From positions 62,001 through 126,000 of the forward strand of contig JBBRTB010000010.1 in NCBI GenBank assembly GCA_038244815.1: a DNA stretch of 64,000 bases, in the 5' to 3' direction. Within the stretch, counting starts at the first letter, position 1. Every line of letters starts with the position of its first letter. The notes under the pieces were generated by a model. That model was not told the DNA's origin and made no database searches. It saw only the letters and a program-made list of their open reading frames with translations. This document shows positions 50,869-59,795 of this stretch, in pieces. The position numbers were made by a program, and so were the translations under genes. The stretch is from DASVHS01 sp038244815. Its GTDB lineage: Bacteria > Acidobacteriota > Thermoanaerobaculia > Gp7-AA8.

Positions 50869-53800
50869 ATGTCCGAATTCGCGGTGTTTTTCGACCCCTC
50901 CCGCAAACGCTGGTGGTGGATCAAACGGATCAGTACGGTCCTGGGACTGCTGTCTGTCATCGTCGTCAGCGTTTTTCTGCTGAGCATCTTCACCGCGCCG
51001 TTCCTCCCGGATATGCCCGGCATCACCAGCGCCATCAAGCGCACCCTCCGTACGTCGGTGCACGTGCCGCACAAACAGACCCGGCTCACGCAGTTCCTGG
51101 CGAAGAAGTCGCACGAGAAGCTCGTCGCCGAGATCAAACGCGACAAGAAGCTGCTGGTCATCCAGAAGGCGAAGACGGCGTTTAAGGGGCCGAACATCGT
51201 GGCCGCGTTTTACGCTCCGTGGCAGGAGACGGGGCTGCATTCGCTCCGCGCGAACGCCTCGAAGATGACGCATCTCCTGCCGGCCTGGGTCCACCTCAGT
51301 CCGGACGGCGGCGGACTCGATCTTCACGACTTCGATCCCGCGCTCACACCCCACAACAAGGAAGTGCTGGAGATCGCGCGCACGAACAACCTGAGCATCG
51401 TGCCGGTCTTCAGCAACGCCGAGCTCAGCGACTTCGACGCCCAGCGCGCGCATCGGATGCTCAGCTCACCCGAACTGCAGGACAAGATCATCCTGGGGCT
51501 GCTGCAGTGGGTGCTGCAGAACAGGTTTCAGGGGATCAACGTCGATCTGGAGAACCTCGCTCCGGGCGACGACGCGCTCATCGTTCCGTTCCTTGCGAAA
51601 TTGCGGGCGAAGTTCAAACCGCACGCGCTTTCCGTCTCCATGGACCTCGAAGCCCATCCCGGCGCCCGGCTGGACTGGCGCCGTGTCTCCGCGATCTGCG
51701 ATTTCGTCGTGGTCATGGCCTACGACGAACACTCATCGATGAGTGAGCCGGGTCCGATCTCGTCGATGGACTGGTATCGCAACATCGTGGCCCGGGCCGC
51801 CGCGCAGATTCCGCGCGACAAGCTGGTCATCGGCATGGCGAACTACGCCTACGACTGGACCGAAGGGGAGCGGGAAGCCGAACCGCTGTCGTACCAGGAG
51901 GCGCTCGTCCGCGCCCGCGACAACCGCCCCGATGAGAAGACGGAAAAACTCATCGACTTCGACCCCGTGGCGCTGAATCCGACGTTCTGGTACGTCGATG
52001 AGGCGAACAGGAACCACGAGGTCTGGTTCCTCGACGCCATCACGCTCGCGAACCAGTGGACGATCGCATCGGACTTCAATCCGCGCGGCGTGGCCATCTG
52101 GGTCCTGGGCATGACCGATCCCTCGGTGTGGAACTTCATCGACCGTACAGGCATCAGGCCGAGCGTGGCCGGGTTGCAGGTCATCACCTACCCGTTCGAC
52201 GTCGAGTTCATCGGCGACGGCGAGATCCTGCGCGTCCGCTCCCAGCCGACCAAGGGATCGCGATCCCTCGAAACCGACCCGCAGACCGGTCTCATCTCCG
52301 ACGAGGTCTATCACCAATTCCCCACTTCGTACGTCATCGAGCGCAGCGGCTACCGGCCGAAGACCATCGCGCTGACGATCGACGACGGCCCGGCCGAGGG
52401 GTACACGAGCCAGATGCTCGACGAGCTCAAGACCGCAAAGGTGAAAGCCACGTTCTTCCTCATCGGCGAGAACGCGGAGCGCTATCCGGGCCTGGTGCGG
52501 CGCATCTGGCGTGAAGGTCACGAAATCGGCAACCACTCGTACACGCATCCGAACATCGGCGCGATGCCGGAGCAGCGTGCACGCGCGGAATTGAACGCGA
52601 CGCAGCGTGTGATCCAGAGCATCATCGGGCGCTCCACGTATCTGTTCCGCCCGCCGTACAACGCGGACGCGGAGCCGACGAGCGCGGAAGAAGTGAAACC
52701 GGTGGCGTTCGCCACATCGCTGCGCTACGTCATCGTCGGCGAGTATCTCGATCCGCAGGACTGGAACACGGACGAGACCCTGCCCGACGGGACGCGGCAT
52801 CACCGCACCGCGGACGAGATGCTGCAGTCCGTTCTCGCGCAGCTCGATGTCGAGAAGGGCAACTGCATCCTTCTGCACGATGGAGGCGGCAACCGCAGGG
52901 AGACGGTGAAGCTCATTCCCATGCTCATCAGCGAATTGACGAAGCGCGGCTACAGGTTCGTGATGGTCTCCGATCTCGTCGGAAAGACGCGCGACGACGT
53001 GAATCCGCCCGTGAGCAACACCGCCGCGCTGATGGTGGCGATGCTGGCCAGCGACCGCATCGTCTTCGAGATCCTCTATCTCGTCGAGCTCGTCCTGGGC
53101 ATCACCTTCATGTCGGCGATCGCGCTCGGTGCCGCGCGCGTGCTGTTCGTCACCGTGCTCGCTCTGGTGGCGCGCCGTCGTGAGAAGCACGAGACGTTCG
53201 ATCCCTCGTTCCGCCCGTCGGTGAGCGTCATCATCGCCGCGTTCAACGAGGCCAAAGTGATCGGGCGGACGATCGAGGCCGTGCTGGCCAGTCACTATCC
53301 AGATCTCGAGATCGTCGTCGTCGATGACGGCTCGAGCGACGACACATCGGGCGTGGTGACCACCCTCTTCGGCGACCGGCCGGAAGTTCGCATGCTCCGT
53401 CAGCCCAACGGCGGGAAAGCCTCCGCGCTCAACCGCGGGATCGAAGCGGCGCGCGGGGAGATCATCGTCGCGCTCGACGCCGATACGCTGTTTCTTCCGG
53501 ACACGATCTCGAAGCTGGTCCGCCGCTTCGAAGATCCGGGAGTGGGTGCCGTGGCCGGTAACGTCAAGGTCGGCAATCGCATCAACCCGCTGACGTACTG
53601 GCAGGCCATCGAATACATCACCAGCCAGAATCTCGATCGTCGCGCCTACGCGGCCATCAACTCCGTTTCCGTGGTCCCGGGTGCGGTCGGAGCGTGGCGG
53701 CGCAGCGCCATCGTGCGGGCCGGCGGCTATTCGACCGACACCATGGCCGAGGACATGGATCTGACCTGGAGGATCCGGCGCGGGGGATGGCAGATCAAGA

Positions 53801-54354
53801 CGGACTCCGATGCCATCGGCTACACAGAGGCGCCGGACACGTTCCGCATGCTGTTCCGGCAGCGCTTTCGATGGGCGTTCGGGACGCTGCAGTCGTTGTG
53901 GAAGCATCGCGGCGCGCTCGGGCGCTACGGATGGTTCGGCCGCGTCATGCTGCCGACGCTGTGGCTGTTCCAGATCGTCTATCAGGCGCTTTCGCCCCTG
54001 ATCGATCTGCAGATCCTGTGGACCCTCGGCACGGTGGCTCAGGCGGTGCTGCGTGGGCGTCTCACCCAGGACTGGCAGCCACTGCCGGCCGCGCTGACGT
54101 CGCTCTACCTGATCGGGTTCATGTACGCGTTCTTCTTTGTCGTCGAGCTCATCGGCGCCGCCATCGCGTTCAAGCTCGATCGCGAGGACGGCCGCATGCT
54201 GATGTGGCTGTTCTGGCAGCGCTTCCTCTATCGCCAGCTCATGTACGCGGTGCTGCTGAAGTCACTCAAAACCGCGGCCTCCGGCATGCGCACCGGCTGG
54301 GGAAAGCTGGAGCGAAAAGGAACCGTCGAGCTCCTGCCGACGCTGGACACATAG
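50869..54354 (+). CDS. GH18-like / polysaccharide deacetylase / family 2 glycosyltransferase fusion
   Basis: 1161 residues in three enzyme modules. After one membrane helix (VLGLLSVIVVSVFLLSIF), residues about 110-400 form a GH18-like barrel with active-site strand GINVDLE (Glu228). Residues about 495-690 are a NodB-type deacetylase: TIDDGP (503-508), HSYTH (His556, His560) and RPPY. A second membrane pair follows, then a processive GT2 domain: VSVIIAAFNE (from 785), DAD (870-872), AED (Glu961, Asp962) and QRFRW (998-1002), with C-terminal helices. The order suits synthesis, export and partial deacetylation of a beta-linked amino-sugar polymer, like PgaC plus PgaB in one chain. The start MSEFAVFFDPSRKRWWW is chosen over TTG at 50824. 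Confidence 0.88.
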   Translation: MSEFAVFFDPSRKRWWWIKRISTVLGLLSVIVVSVFLLSIFTAPFLPDMPGITSAIKRTLRTSVHVPHKQTRLTQFLAKKSHEKLVAEIKRDKKLLVIQKAKTAFKGPNIVAAFYAPWQETGLHSLRANASKMTHLLPAWVHLSPDGGGLDLHDFDPALTPHNKEVLEIARTNNLSIVPVFSNAELSDFDAQRAHRMLSSPELQDKIILGLLQWVLQNRFQGINVDLENLAPGDDALIVPFLAKLRAKFKPHALSVSMDLEAHPGARLDWRRVSAICDFVVVMAYDEHSSMSEPGPISSMDWYRNIVARAAAQIPRDKLVIGMANYAYDWTEGEREAEPLSYQEALVRARDNRPDEKTEKLIDFDPVALNPTFWYVDEANRNHEVWFLDAITLANQWTIASDFNPRGVAIWVLGMTDPSVWNFIDRTGIRPSVAGLQVITYPFDVEFIGDGEILRVRSQPTKGSRSLETDPQTGLISDEVYHQFPTSYVIERSGYRPKTIALTIDDGPAEGYTSQMLDELKTAKVKATFFLIGENAERYPGLVRRIWREGHEIGNHSYTHPNIGAMPEQRARAELNATQRVIQSIIGRSTYLFRPPYNADAEPTSAEEVKPVAFATSLRYVIVGEYLDPQDWNTDETLPDGTRHHRTADEMLQSVLAQLDVEKGNCILLHDGGGNRRETVKLIPMLISELTKRGYRFVMVSDLVGKTRDDVNPPVSNTAALMVAMLASDRIVFEILYLVELVLGITFMSAIALGAARVLFVTVLALVARRREKHETFDPSFRPSVSVIIAAFNEAKVIGRTIEAVLASHYPDLEIVVVDDGSSDDTSGVVTTLFGDRPEVRMLRQPNGGKASALNRGIEAARGEIIVALDADTLFLPDTISKLVRRFEDPGVGAVAGNVKVGNRINPLTYWQAIEYITSQNLDRRAYAAINSVSVVPGAVGAWRRSAIVRAGGYSTDTMAEDMDLTWRIRRGGWQIKTDSDAIGYTEAPDTFRMLFRQRFRWAFGTLQSLWKHRGALGRYGWFGRVMLPTLWLFQIVYQALSPLIDLQILWTLGTVAQAVLRGRLTQDWQPLPAALTSLYLIGFMYAFFFVVELIGAAIAFKLDREDGRMLMWLFWQRFLYRQLMYAVLLKSLKTAASGMRTGWGKLERKGTVELLPTLDT

Positions 54355-54357
54355 GTC

Positions 54358-54384
54358 CGTCAGGGCCGCGAGCCGGCCCTGACG
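54358..54384. terminator. bidirectional hairpin terminator
   Basis: CGTCAGGGCC and GGCCCTGACG form a perfect 10-bp stem with loop GCGAGCC, four bases after the fusion gene and 24 before the SOD stop. There is no T-tract on either side, so the mechanism is uncertain. Confidence 0.65.
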
Positions 54385-54407
54385 TTCAGATCCGCATGAA
54401 AGCAGAC

Positions 54408-55067
54408 CTACCGCACGTTTGCGGTCACGTGCACCGCTTCGAGCCGCTTCTCGACGACCGACCAGTCCATGTTGGCCATGAAGGCGTCGATGTACTTCGG
54501 ACGGTCGGACGGTTTGTAATCGAGCAGATACGCGTGTTCCCACACGTCCATGACGATGAGCGGGATGAAGCCGGCCACGTTGCCGGTCTGATGCATTTCG
54601 ATCCAGTGGTTGGACACCAGTCCGTTCGCCGGATCGAGATAACAGATCGTCCAGCCCACACCACGCATCTTGGCGACGCTGACGAAATCAGCCTTCCAGA
54701 TCTCGTAGTTCGGGTAGCTGCGCTCGACCGCGGAGCGGAAGTCGCCGCGCGGTGCTTCCCCGCCACCGCCGCGTTTGAGATTGCCGAAGTAGTACTCGTG
54801 GAGGACCATGCCGTTGTTCTCGAAGCCCATGCGTCGCGTGAGCTCGGAATACGCAGGCATTTCCTCCTGGTCGACGTTGCCGTCGGCAATGATTGCGGCG
54901 ATGCGCTCCGTCAGCGTGTTCGTGTTCTTGACGTAGCCCTCGTACAGCTTGAAATGCATCTCCAGCGTTTTGTCGGAGATGCCGGTGAGACCGGAGAGAT
55001 TGAAGGTTTTGGGTTTGTAGATCTTGGTTTCCATGCCCGCAAGAGCGTGCATAGAACGGTCCATCAT
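54408..55067 (-). CDS. superoxide dismutase (Fe/Mn family)
   Basis: 219 residues. Converts superoxide to oxygen and peroxide. Metal ligands are visible in order: histidine in MHFKLYEGYV, histidine in GMVLHEYYFGNL, aspartate and histidine in VMDVWEHAYLLDY. No signal peptide, so cytosolic. The ATG at 55067 overlaps the EgtB-like stop (ATGA); an internal ATG at 55034 (METKIYKPKTFNL) fits the usual family N-terminus and may be the real start. Iron versus manganese use cannot be decided here. Confidence 0.9.
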   Translation of the reverse strand: MMDRSMHALAGMETKIYKPKTFNLSGLTGISDKTLEMHFKLYEGYVKNTNTLTERIAAIIADGNVDQEEMPAYSELTRRMGFENNGMVLHEYYFGNLKRGGGGEAPRGDFRSAVERSYPNYEIWKADFVSVAKMRGVGWTICYLDPANGLVSNHWIEMHQTGNVAGFIPLIVMDVWEHAYLLDYKPSDRPKYIDAFMANMDWSVVEKRLEAVHVTANVR

Positions 55068-56287
55068 GAGGCGCAGCGGAAGGTCGCGTAGAGGTAGGGA
55101 TAATTTGGCCGGAACCAGTTGCGGAAGGAGCGCCGGATCAGCGGAAGGCCCGTTGCCGGTGAGGCACCCTTGATGACGTGGTGCTGCCCGTCGAAAAAGT
55201 CAGACGAGTAAACAGGATACGTGCGCATGGGCTCGAAGCCGGGGAATCCGTCGAAGGGCGTCGAGGTCCATTCCCAGCCGTTCCCGATGAGGTCGTGCAC
55301 ACCCCACGCGCTCGCGCCCGCCGGGTAGGAACCGACAGGCACGGGATCCCAGTTTGCGAAGGCAAAATTGCCGCGCGAGCGGTCGGCAGGCTCATCGCCC
55401 CATGGGAACGCTCGTTCTTCCCCGGACGGCGTCCCGAACGCGGCGCGGTGATACTCCGGCTCGCCTGGCAGGCGCTGCCCTTTCCACTTCGCGAATCCCT
55501 CGGCCTCTTCGTAGCTGGCGTACACGGGGCTGTCGAGCGGAAGAGGGACGAGGTCGAACATGCCGCGATAGAGCCACCGGCCGTCCTGCCGATGCCAGAA
55601 GTGGGGTGGTTCCGCGTCCGTGGCGTTCATGTACTCGAGATACTCGCCGTTGGTGACGTTGTCGCGATCGATCGTGAAGGCGGGCACGTCCAGCGCATGT
55701 GCGGGAAACTCGTTGTCCCATCCGAAAGCGCCTGCTGCGCCGCCGAGGGTGGCTCTGCCCGCCGGAATCCGGATCCGCCGGGGCTCACGGCCGCGCTCCG
55801 GGTGCGCCGGCGGCGCCGCTTTCCAGGGTGCGGCTTCGATCTTATTCTCGTACGGCATGTTATGCATCATATACAGCAATGTTTCCTGATGCATAAACTC
55901 GTGTTCAATTAGAGTGAATATATAATCGTCGTCGATCTCCGCGGTGAGGAGCGCGTCCTCGATGAGCCGGTCGGCCGCATCTCCGTACGCCTGCACCTTC
56001 TGGCGTGAAGGCCAGAAGTCGGTCGGACTCTTCACACCGCCCTCATCCTGGGGATCGATGCCGCGCTCGAACAGCAACTCGTAGTCGGCATCGACGCCGT
56101 CGCGGCCAAGCCCGCGCTTGATGATCGTGTTGACGTTGAAGGCGGGCAGATGGCCTTCATAGAACACGATCGGATTGCGCAGCTTGATCGGGCGATCGTA
56201 GTAATGCTCCGGCCGCGGAATGTCGAAAATCCGGCGCGACCGCCGACGGCCGTCCCGATACCGGCTCACGATTTCTGATCGGTTCAT
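55064..56287 (-). CDS. EgtB-like nonheme iron sulfoxide synthase (DinB plus FGE-sulfatase domain)
   Basis: 407 residues. The N-terminal DinB-like part has three probable iron ligands, His46 in FYEGHLPAFN and His129 and His133 in EHEFMHQET. Their spacing (83 and 4) equals that in mycobacterial EgtB. The C-terminal part (PAGRATLGG, GWDNEFPAHALDVPAFTID, GNGWEWTSTPF) is the FGE-sulfatase fold. EgtB joins a thiol to histidine-derived hercynine for ergothioneine. No EgtD-type histidine methyltransferase is nearby, so the exact substrates, for example ovothiol-type histidine plus cysteine, are open. Codons 120-145 (about 55850-55930) are AT-rich. Confidence 0.85.
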   Translation of the reverse strand: MNRSEIVSRYRDGRRRSRRIFDIPRPEHYYDRPIKLRNPIVFYEGHLPAFNVNTIIKRGLGRDGVDADYELLFERGIDPQDEGGVKSPTDFWPSRQKVQAYGDAADRLIEDALLTAEIDDDYIFTLIEHEFMHQETLLYMMHNMPYENKIEAAPWKAAPPAHPERGREPRRIRIPAGRATLGGAAGAFGWDNEFPAHALDVPAFTIDRDNVTNGEYLEYMNATDAEPPHFWHRQDGRWLYRGMFDLVPLPLDSPVYASYEEAEGFAKWKGQRLPGEPEYHRAAFGTPSGEERAFPWGDEPADRSRGNFAFANWDPVPVGSYPAGASAWGVHDLIGNGWEWTSTPFDGFPGFEPMRTYPVYSSDFFDGQHHVIKGASPATGLPLIRRSFRNWFRPNYPYLYATFRCAS

Positions 56288-57048
56288 CCGACCGGCGATT
56301 CTACCCCCACGGGAATCTCGATCAACCTGAACGGCGGCCGATCCGGATACGCCCGCTTGAGCAGCGGCATGGCCACGTTGTACACCGGCGCGTTCCCGTG
56401 CGTGCGCCCTTCGAGGCTGCCGTGATGCGCGTGTCCGTGAAACACGGCCGACACGCGGTAGCGGTCCAGCGGCTCCTCGAGGCGGCTCGATCCGCAGAAC
56501 GGGACGATCTCCGGCGGCTCCCCTTCGACGGTGGCCTGAATCGGCGCGTAATGAAGCACGGCGATCTTATGGGTGGTGCGCAGGCGCGCCAGCGCCGCTT
56601 CGAGCTTGAGCGCTTCCTCGATGGTCTCGTGAACGAGAGCCTTGATGATCTTCTCGCCCCAGCTGCCGAGTTGACGGCGGCCGAAACCGCCCACGAATCC
56701 CTTCGCGCCCGCAAAGCCGACGCCGTAGAGCTCGTGCTCGTCGCCGTCGAGCATGACCACTCCCGCGGAAGCGATGATCCGGCTGACCTCGTCCTGCTGT
56801 TCCGATTCGAAATCATGGTTGCCCAGGACGGCCAGAGCCGGAATTCGCAGCGAGGATTTTACGGCGCCGGCGAACATTTCCGCTTCCTCGATCGTGCCGT
56901 AATCCGTGAGATCGCCGCAGAGCAGGGCCACATCGGCGGCCTCCGACATGGCCTGAAACAGCGATTGCACGACGTTGTCCGATGACTTCCGCACGTGGAT
57001 ATCGCCCACCGCGGCGATGCGCAGCGTCTGGCGATCGCCGGCCATCAT
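56284..57048 (-). CDS. calcineurin-like metallophosphoesterase
   Basis: 254 residues with all five metal-site motifs: GDIH, GDLTDYG, GNHDFE, a histidine in VLHYAPIQ and HGHAHHG. The protein is cytosolic. Substrate is not predictable; relatives are phosphodiesterases or phosphatases of nucleotides and phospholipids. It is coupled by four-base overlaps to the nucleotidyltransferase-like gene upstream and the EgtB-like gene downstream. Confidence 0.88.
   Translation of the reverse strand: MMAGDRQTLRIAAVGDIHVRKSSDNVVQSLFQAMSEAADVALLCGDLTDYGTIEEAEMFAGAVKSSLRIPALAVLGNHDFESEQQDEVSRIIASAGVVMLDGDEHELYGVGFAGAKGFVGGFGRRQLGSWGEKIIKALVHETIEEALKLEAALARLRTTHKIAVLHYAPIQATVEGEPPEIVPFCGSSRLEEPLDRYRVSAVFHGHAHHGSLEGRTHGNAPVYNVAMPLLKRAYPDRPPFRLIEIPVGVESPVG
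56298..56325 (-). promoter_or_regulatory. internal promoter candidate before the EgtB-like gene
   Basis: On the minus strand TTGATC (56320-56325) and TAGAAT (56298-56303) are 16 bases apart; the -10 ends ten bases before the ATG at 56287. It lies in the end of the phosphoesterase gene. Confidence 0.35.
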
Positions 57049-57863
57049 TTCGCTCCGTCGACCGCGATGCCTTGCGTCCAGCGCGCGATCTCTTCAGCGG
57101 TCATGTTTCCAAGCGGCGCCAGCCGTCCGTCCTGATAGCCCCAGTCCGAGATGTCCTTGAGGTATTGCTGGCGCGAGATGATCGTGCCGTTGCACACCTT
57201 CTCCTGCTGCGCTGTCTCCCTGTCTTCCCGAGCAAGCCGCGACGCCAGCTCGTCCACGACCCACTCCGGGATGCTGTCGCGGTCCGACGGATAGATGAAT
57301 CCGAACAGAATCAGATGCGCGTAAAGCACGCGCCAGTGTTCGGCATAACGGGCCATCAGCCGCCGCCAGTCGAGCTTCCGGCCGAGAGCGCGAAGAACGT
57401 GCGCGACATCCGCGCCGTCGAAGCGCTCCCGCTCCATGATCAAGCCTTTCGACCACACCATCTCCTCGGCCGGAATCAGCTTCACCTCTTTCCCGAACAC
57501 TTTCTCGGGGACGGCATGCGCGAACCAGAGGTCATCCACCTCGGCGACCTTGTTTCCCGCGCTGAAGATGAGATCGATGAAGTCGTCGCCGTTGAAGGCC
57601 TTGCCGATCCAGTGCGGATACGTGAGCGTGGTCTTGTAGCCGGCCGACGAAAACACCTGCGATGCACGATCGAAGTCCGACCGCTTGATGAAGATGTCGA
57701 AGTCCTTGGTGTGGCGCTCGATGCCCGTGTAACGGGCGAACGCATACGCGCCGCCGACGAGATACGGCACATCGTGACTGTCGAGCTCGTCGAGGGCCCG
57801 GACATAGAAATCGCGTGCGTCGGAATCGAGATCGGTAGCGAAAGCCGCTGCTGTCATAGACAC
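57045..57863 (-). CDS. nucleotidyltransferase-fold protein
   Basis: 272 residues. The N-terminal region VPYLVGGAYAFARYTGIERHTKDFDIFIKR is the minimal NTase pattern: GG, then an arginine, then TKDFDxF with two aspartates for metal binding; DFIDLIFSAG could supply the third acidic residue. Such proteins include aminoglycoside- and AbiEii-type NTases and predicted hydroxylases of unknown target. ATG at 57863 is used; 57857 is possible. It is the second gene of the methyltransferase-to-SOD run. Confidence 0.75.
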   Translation of the reverse strand: MSMTAAAFATDLDSDARDFYVRALDELDSHDVPYLVGGAYAFARYTGIERHTKDFDIFIKRSDFDRASQVFSSAGYKTTLTYPHWIGKAFNGDDFIDLIFSAGNKVAEVDDLWFAHAVPEKVFGKEVKLIPAEEMVWSKGLIMERERFDGADVAHVLRALGRKLDWRRLMARYAEHWRVLYAHLILFGFIYPSDRDSIPEWVVDELASRLAREDRETAQQEKVCNGTIISRQQYLKDISDWGYQDGRLAPLGNMTAEEIARWTQGIAVDGAK

Positions 57864-57884
57864 AGCAATAGTGCAAGCGAGGTG

Positions 57885-58697
57885 CTAGGTCCGGCCCTCC
57901 GCCCAGCACATCGAAAACCAGAGTGCGGCGTCCGGCCGGCGGGCCCAGCCGCGGTAACTCTCCACCGCCGCATCGAACGCTTCGGCGGTCATGAGATCGC
58001 CGCCAACGATGCGATCTCTGGCGGTGAGGGCCACGCCCAGCATGTTCGCGGCGAGCACGTCGAAGATCTCCATTCCCGCGCAGCCTCCGAAAAAGATCCA
58101 TGTGTTGCGAACCGGATGGGCGCCGGCGGCGTGCAGCAGGGCCACCAGGCGCCGTCCGACATAAGGGTCGTTTCCGTTCCGGTCGTAGGTGCGCTGGTAG
58201 GCGCGCCACATCGCATCCACGCCCGGCGGCTCGGGCCACAGTCTCAGCACATCGTGGTCGTCGTCGGCGAGAACGATCCGGCCGCCGGGACGGACGGCGC
58301 GGACCATGTTGCGCACCACGCGCAGCGGATCGGACACGTGCTCGAGCACGAAGCGAGCGTGCGCGAGATCGAAGGTTCCCCACTCGCCGTCGGGCAGCAC
58401 GAGATCGATGACATCGCCGGCGCGAAACTCGACGAGACCTTCCTCTTCGTCGCTCGCGGCCAGACGCTTCGACGCGCTGAGCTGCTGCTCGTCGCGCTCG
58501 ATGCCCACCACCGAGCCGCGTGGAACCGCGCGTGCCATGGCCCGCGTCATCTGTCCCAGCCCCGATCCGAAGTCGAGGATGCGTTCGTCGCCGCGGAGGC
58601 TCATCTCCCGCAACTCCGCCTGATTCAGCAGCACATCGTTCATGAGCGACAGCCGCCGCTGCTCTTCCGGTGAAGTGCCGTGAATGTAGGTGGACAT
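57885..58697 (-). CDS. class I SAM-dependent methyltransferase
   Basis: 270 residues. SAM-binding motif I is ILDFGSGLGQMTRAMA, with the acidic ribose ligand in VVGIERDEQQL, GDVIDLVLPD, and motif IV-type FDLAHARFVLEHVSDPLRVV. Similar to UbiE/COQ5-like small-molecule methyltransferases. The substrate is unknown; its location 21 bases before the NTase gene, in a run leading to the EgtB-like gene, allows a role in methylating a thiohistidine-type product, but that is conjecture. Confidence 0.85.
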   Translation of the reverse strand: MSTYIHGTSPEEQRRLSLMNDVLLNQAELREMSLRGDERILDFGSGLGQMTRAMARAVPRGSVVGIERDEQQLSASKRLAASDEEEGLVEFRAGDVIDLVLPDGEWGTFDLAHARFVLEHVSDPLRVVRNMVRAVRPGGRIVLADDDHDVLRLWPEPPGVDAMWRAYQRTYDRNGNDPYVGRRLVALLHAAGAHPVRNTWIFFGGCAGMEIFDVLAANMLGVALTARDRIVGGDLMTAEAFDAAVESYRGWARRPDAALWFSMCWAEGRT

Positions 58698-58764
58698 GGT
58701 CCGTGGCCACAGGCCGCAGGCCTCGGTTGACGTGGGAAGGAAGGGTCCGAGGCCCGAGGCCTGA

Positions 58765-59619
58765 CTATCGTACCTGTTCGATGAGGATCGGTGCCGAGTT
58801 CGAGGTCAGTCGGATCTGGGGGCTCGTGCTGCCGATGCGGAGTCGTTTTCGAGCGATGGCCGATGACTGCACGCGATCGGTCGTCCAGGCGTCCGAGCAG
58901 GCCTTGAGCTTGCACACGATCTCGTCCTCGGTGCGCGCTTCCAGGGCCGGGATCGGCTCGTCGCGAAGCTTGATCGAGATCGGACCGTTCTCGGTGGTGG
59001 CGTCGATCCGTCCTGAGATCTTGTCGAGCGAGATACCGCCGTTCTCCGTCTGCACGTGATTGTCTCCGGTGCACGAAGCCAGCGAGATGCCGCCGTTGGT
59101 GGCCCGGGCGGTGACGCTTCCATTCATGTTGCGGACGGCGATGCCGCCGTTCGCCGCGGCGACGTCGAGGTTCGCACTCTTCGGGACGCGCAGGATCATG
59201 TGCACCCACCACGTCTGCGTCTTGCTCATCTCCGGTCCTTCGACGCTGATCTCGCCGGGGCGCACGGCTACAGCCACGCCTTCGAGCGTTCGGGCAGCCT
59301 GAGAATCGTCGAGTGCCGCCGCGTATTTGCACACGGTCAGCCGTGCGAACGGATGATCCCATCCTCGCACGGACACACCGCCGGCATTCCTGGTGCGTAC
59401 GTGCAGCAGATCCACTCCGCTGAGGCTGATCCGCCGCTGCTCCTCGCTGCTGGCCGAGCCGGAGAAGGAAGTGGTGTTCTGGGTGTAGAACGTCGAGCAG
59501 TCATCGCTGTCGACCAGCGAGTGGTCCTGCTGCGTGACGATGAGGGGCCGAGTCGTCGCCGAGGCGCCCGGCGGCACAAACATCATCATCATCGCGACGA
59601 ACAAAGCCGACCGTCTCAT
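58765..59619 (-). CDS. exported DUF4097-type beta-repeat protein
   Basis: 284 residues with a signal peptide (ALFVAMMMMFVPPGASA). The body has repeated short strands of the type NGGI(S/A)(L/V) (AANGGIAVRNMNG, ATNGGISLASC, TENGGISLDKISG, TENGPISIKL), the DUF4097 pattern of a right-handed beta roll. It ends SAPILIEQVR. Probably periplasmic. It is divergent from the sigma factor gene and may be regulated by or report to it, but no direct evidence is visible. The 59620-59795 gap shows no convincing promoter. Confidence 0.75.
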   Translation of the reverse strand: MRRSALFVAMMMMFVPPGASATTRPLIVTQQDHSLVDSDDCSTFYTQNTTSFSGSASSEEQRRISLSGVDLLHVRTRNAGGVSVRGWDHPFARLTVCKYAAALDDSQAARTLEGVAVAVRPGEISVEGPEMSKTQTWWVHMILRVPKSANLDVAAANGGIAVRNMNGSVTARATNGGISLASCTGDNHVQTENGGISLDKISGRIDATTENGPISIKLRDEPIPALEARTEDEIVCKLKACSDAWTTDRVQSSAIARKRLRIGSTSPQIRLTSNSAPILIEQVR

Positions 59620-59795
59620 GATGGCCTCATGCCTCTGTTAGACGTTACGAAGCAGCGAAAGATAGGTTTCGTCTCGGTCACGTAATGATCGCCGGAAGAC
59701 CGGATGCCGAACGTCAGGAGCGTGGAAGGATTGTGTCAGGCAGCCGTGGCAGATCTGCTAACCGCTGAGGGGTTTCCGAGTCTAACCTGTCCGGA

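Noticed and set aside
57885..58697. The methyltransferase as EgtD, which would complete an ergothioneine pathway.
   Set aside because: It is shorter than EgtD and has a generic UbiE-like motif set. I see no EgtD-specific sequence.
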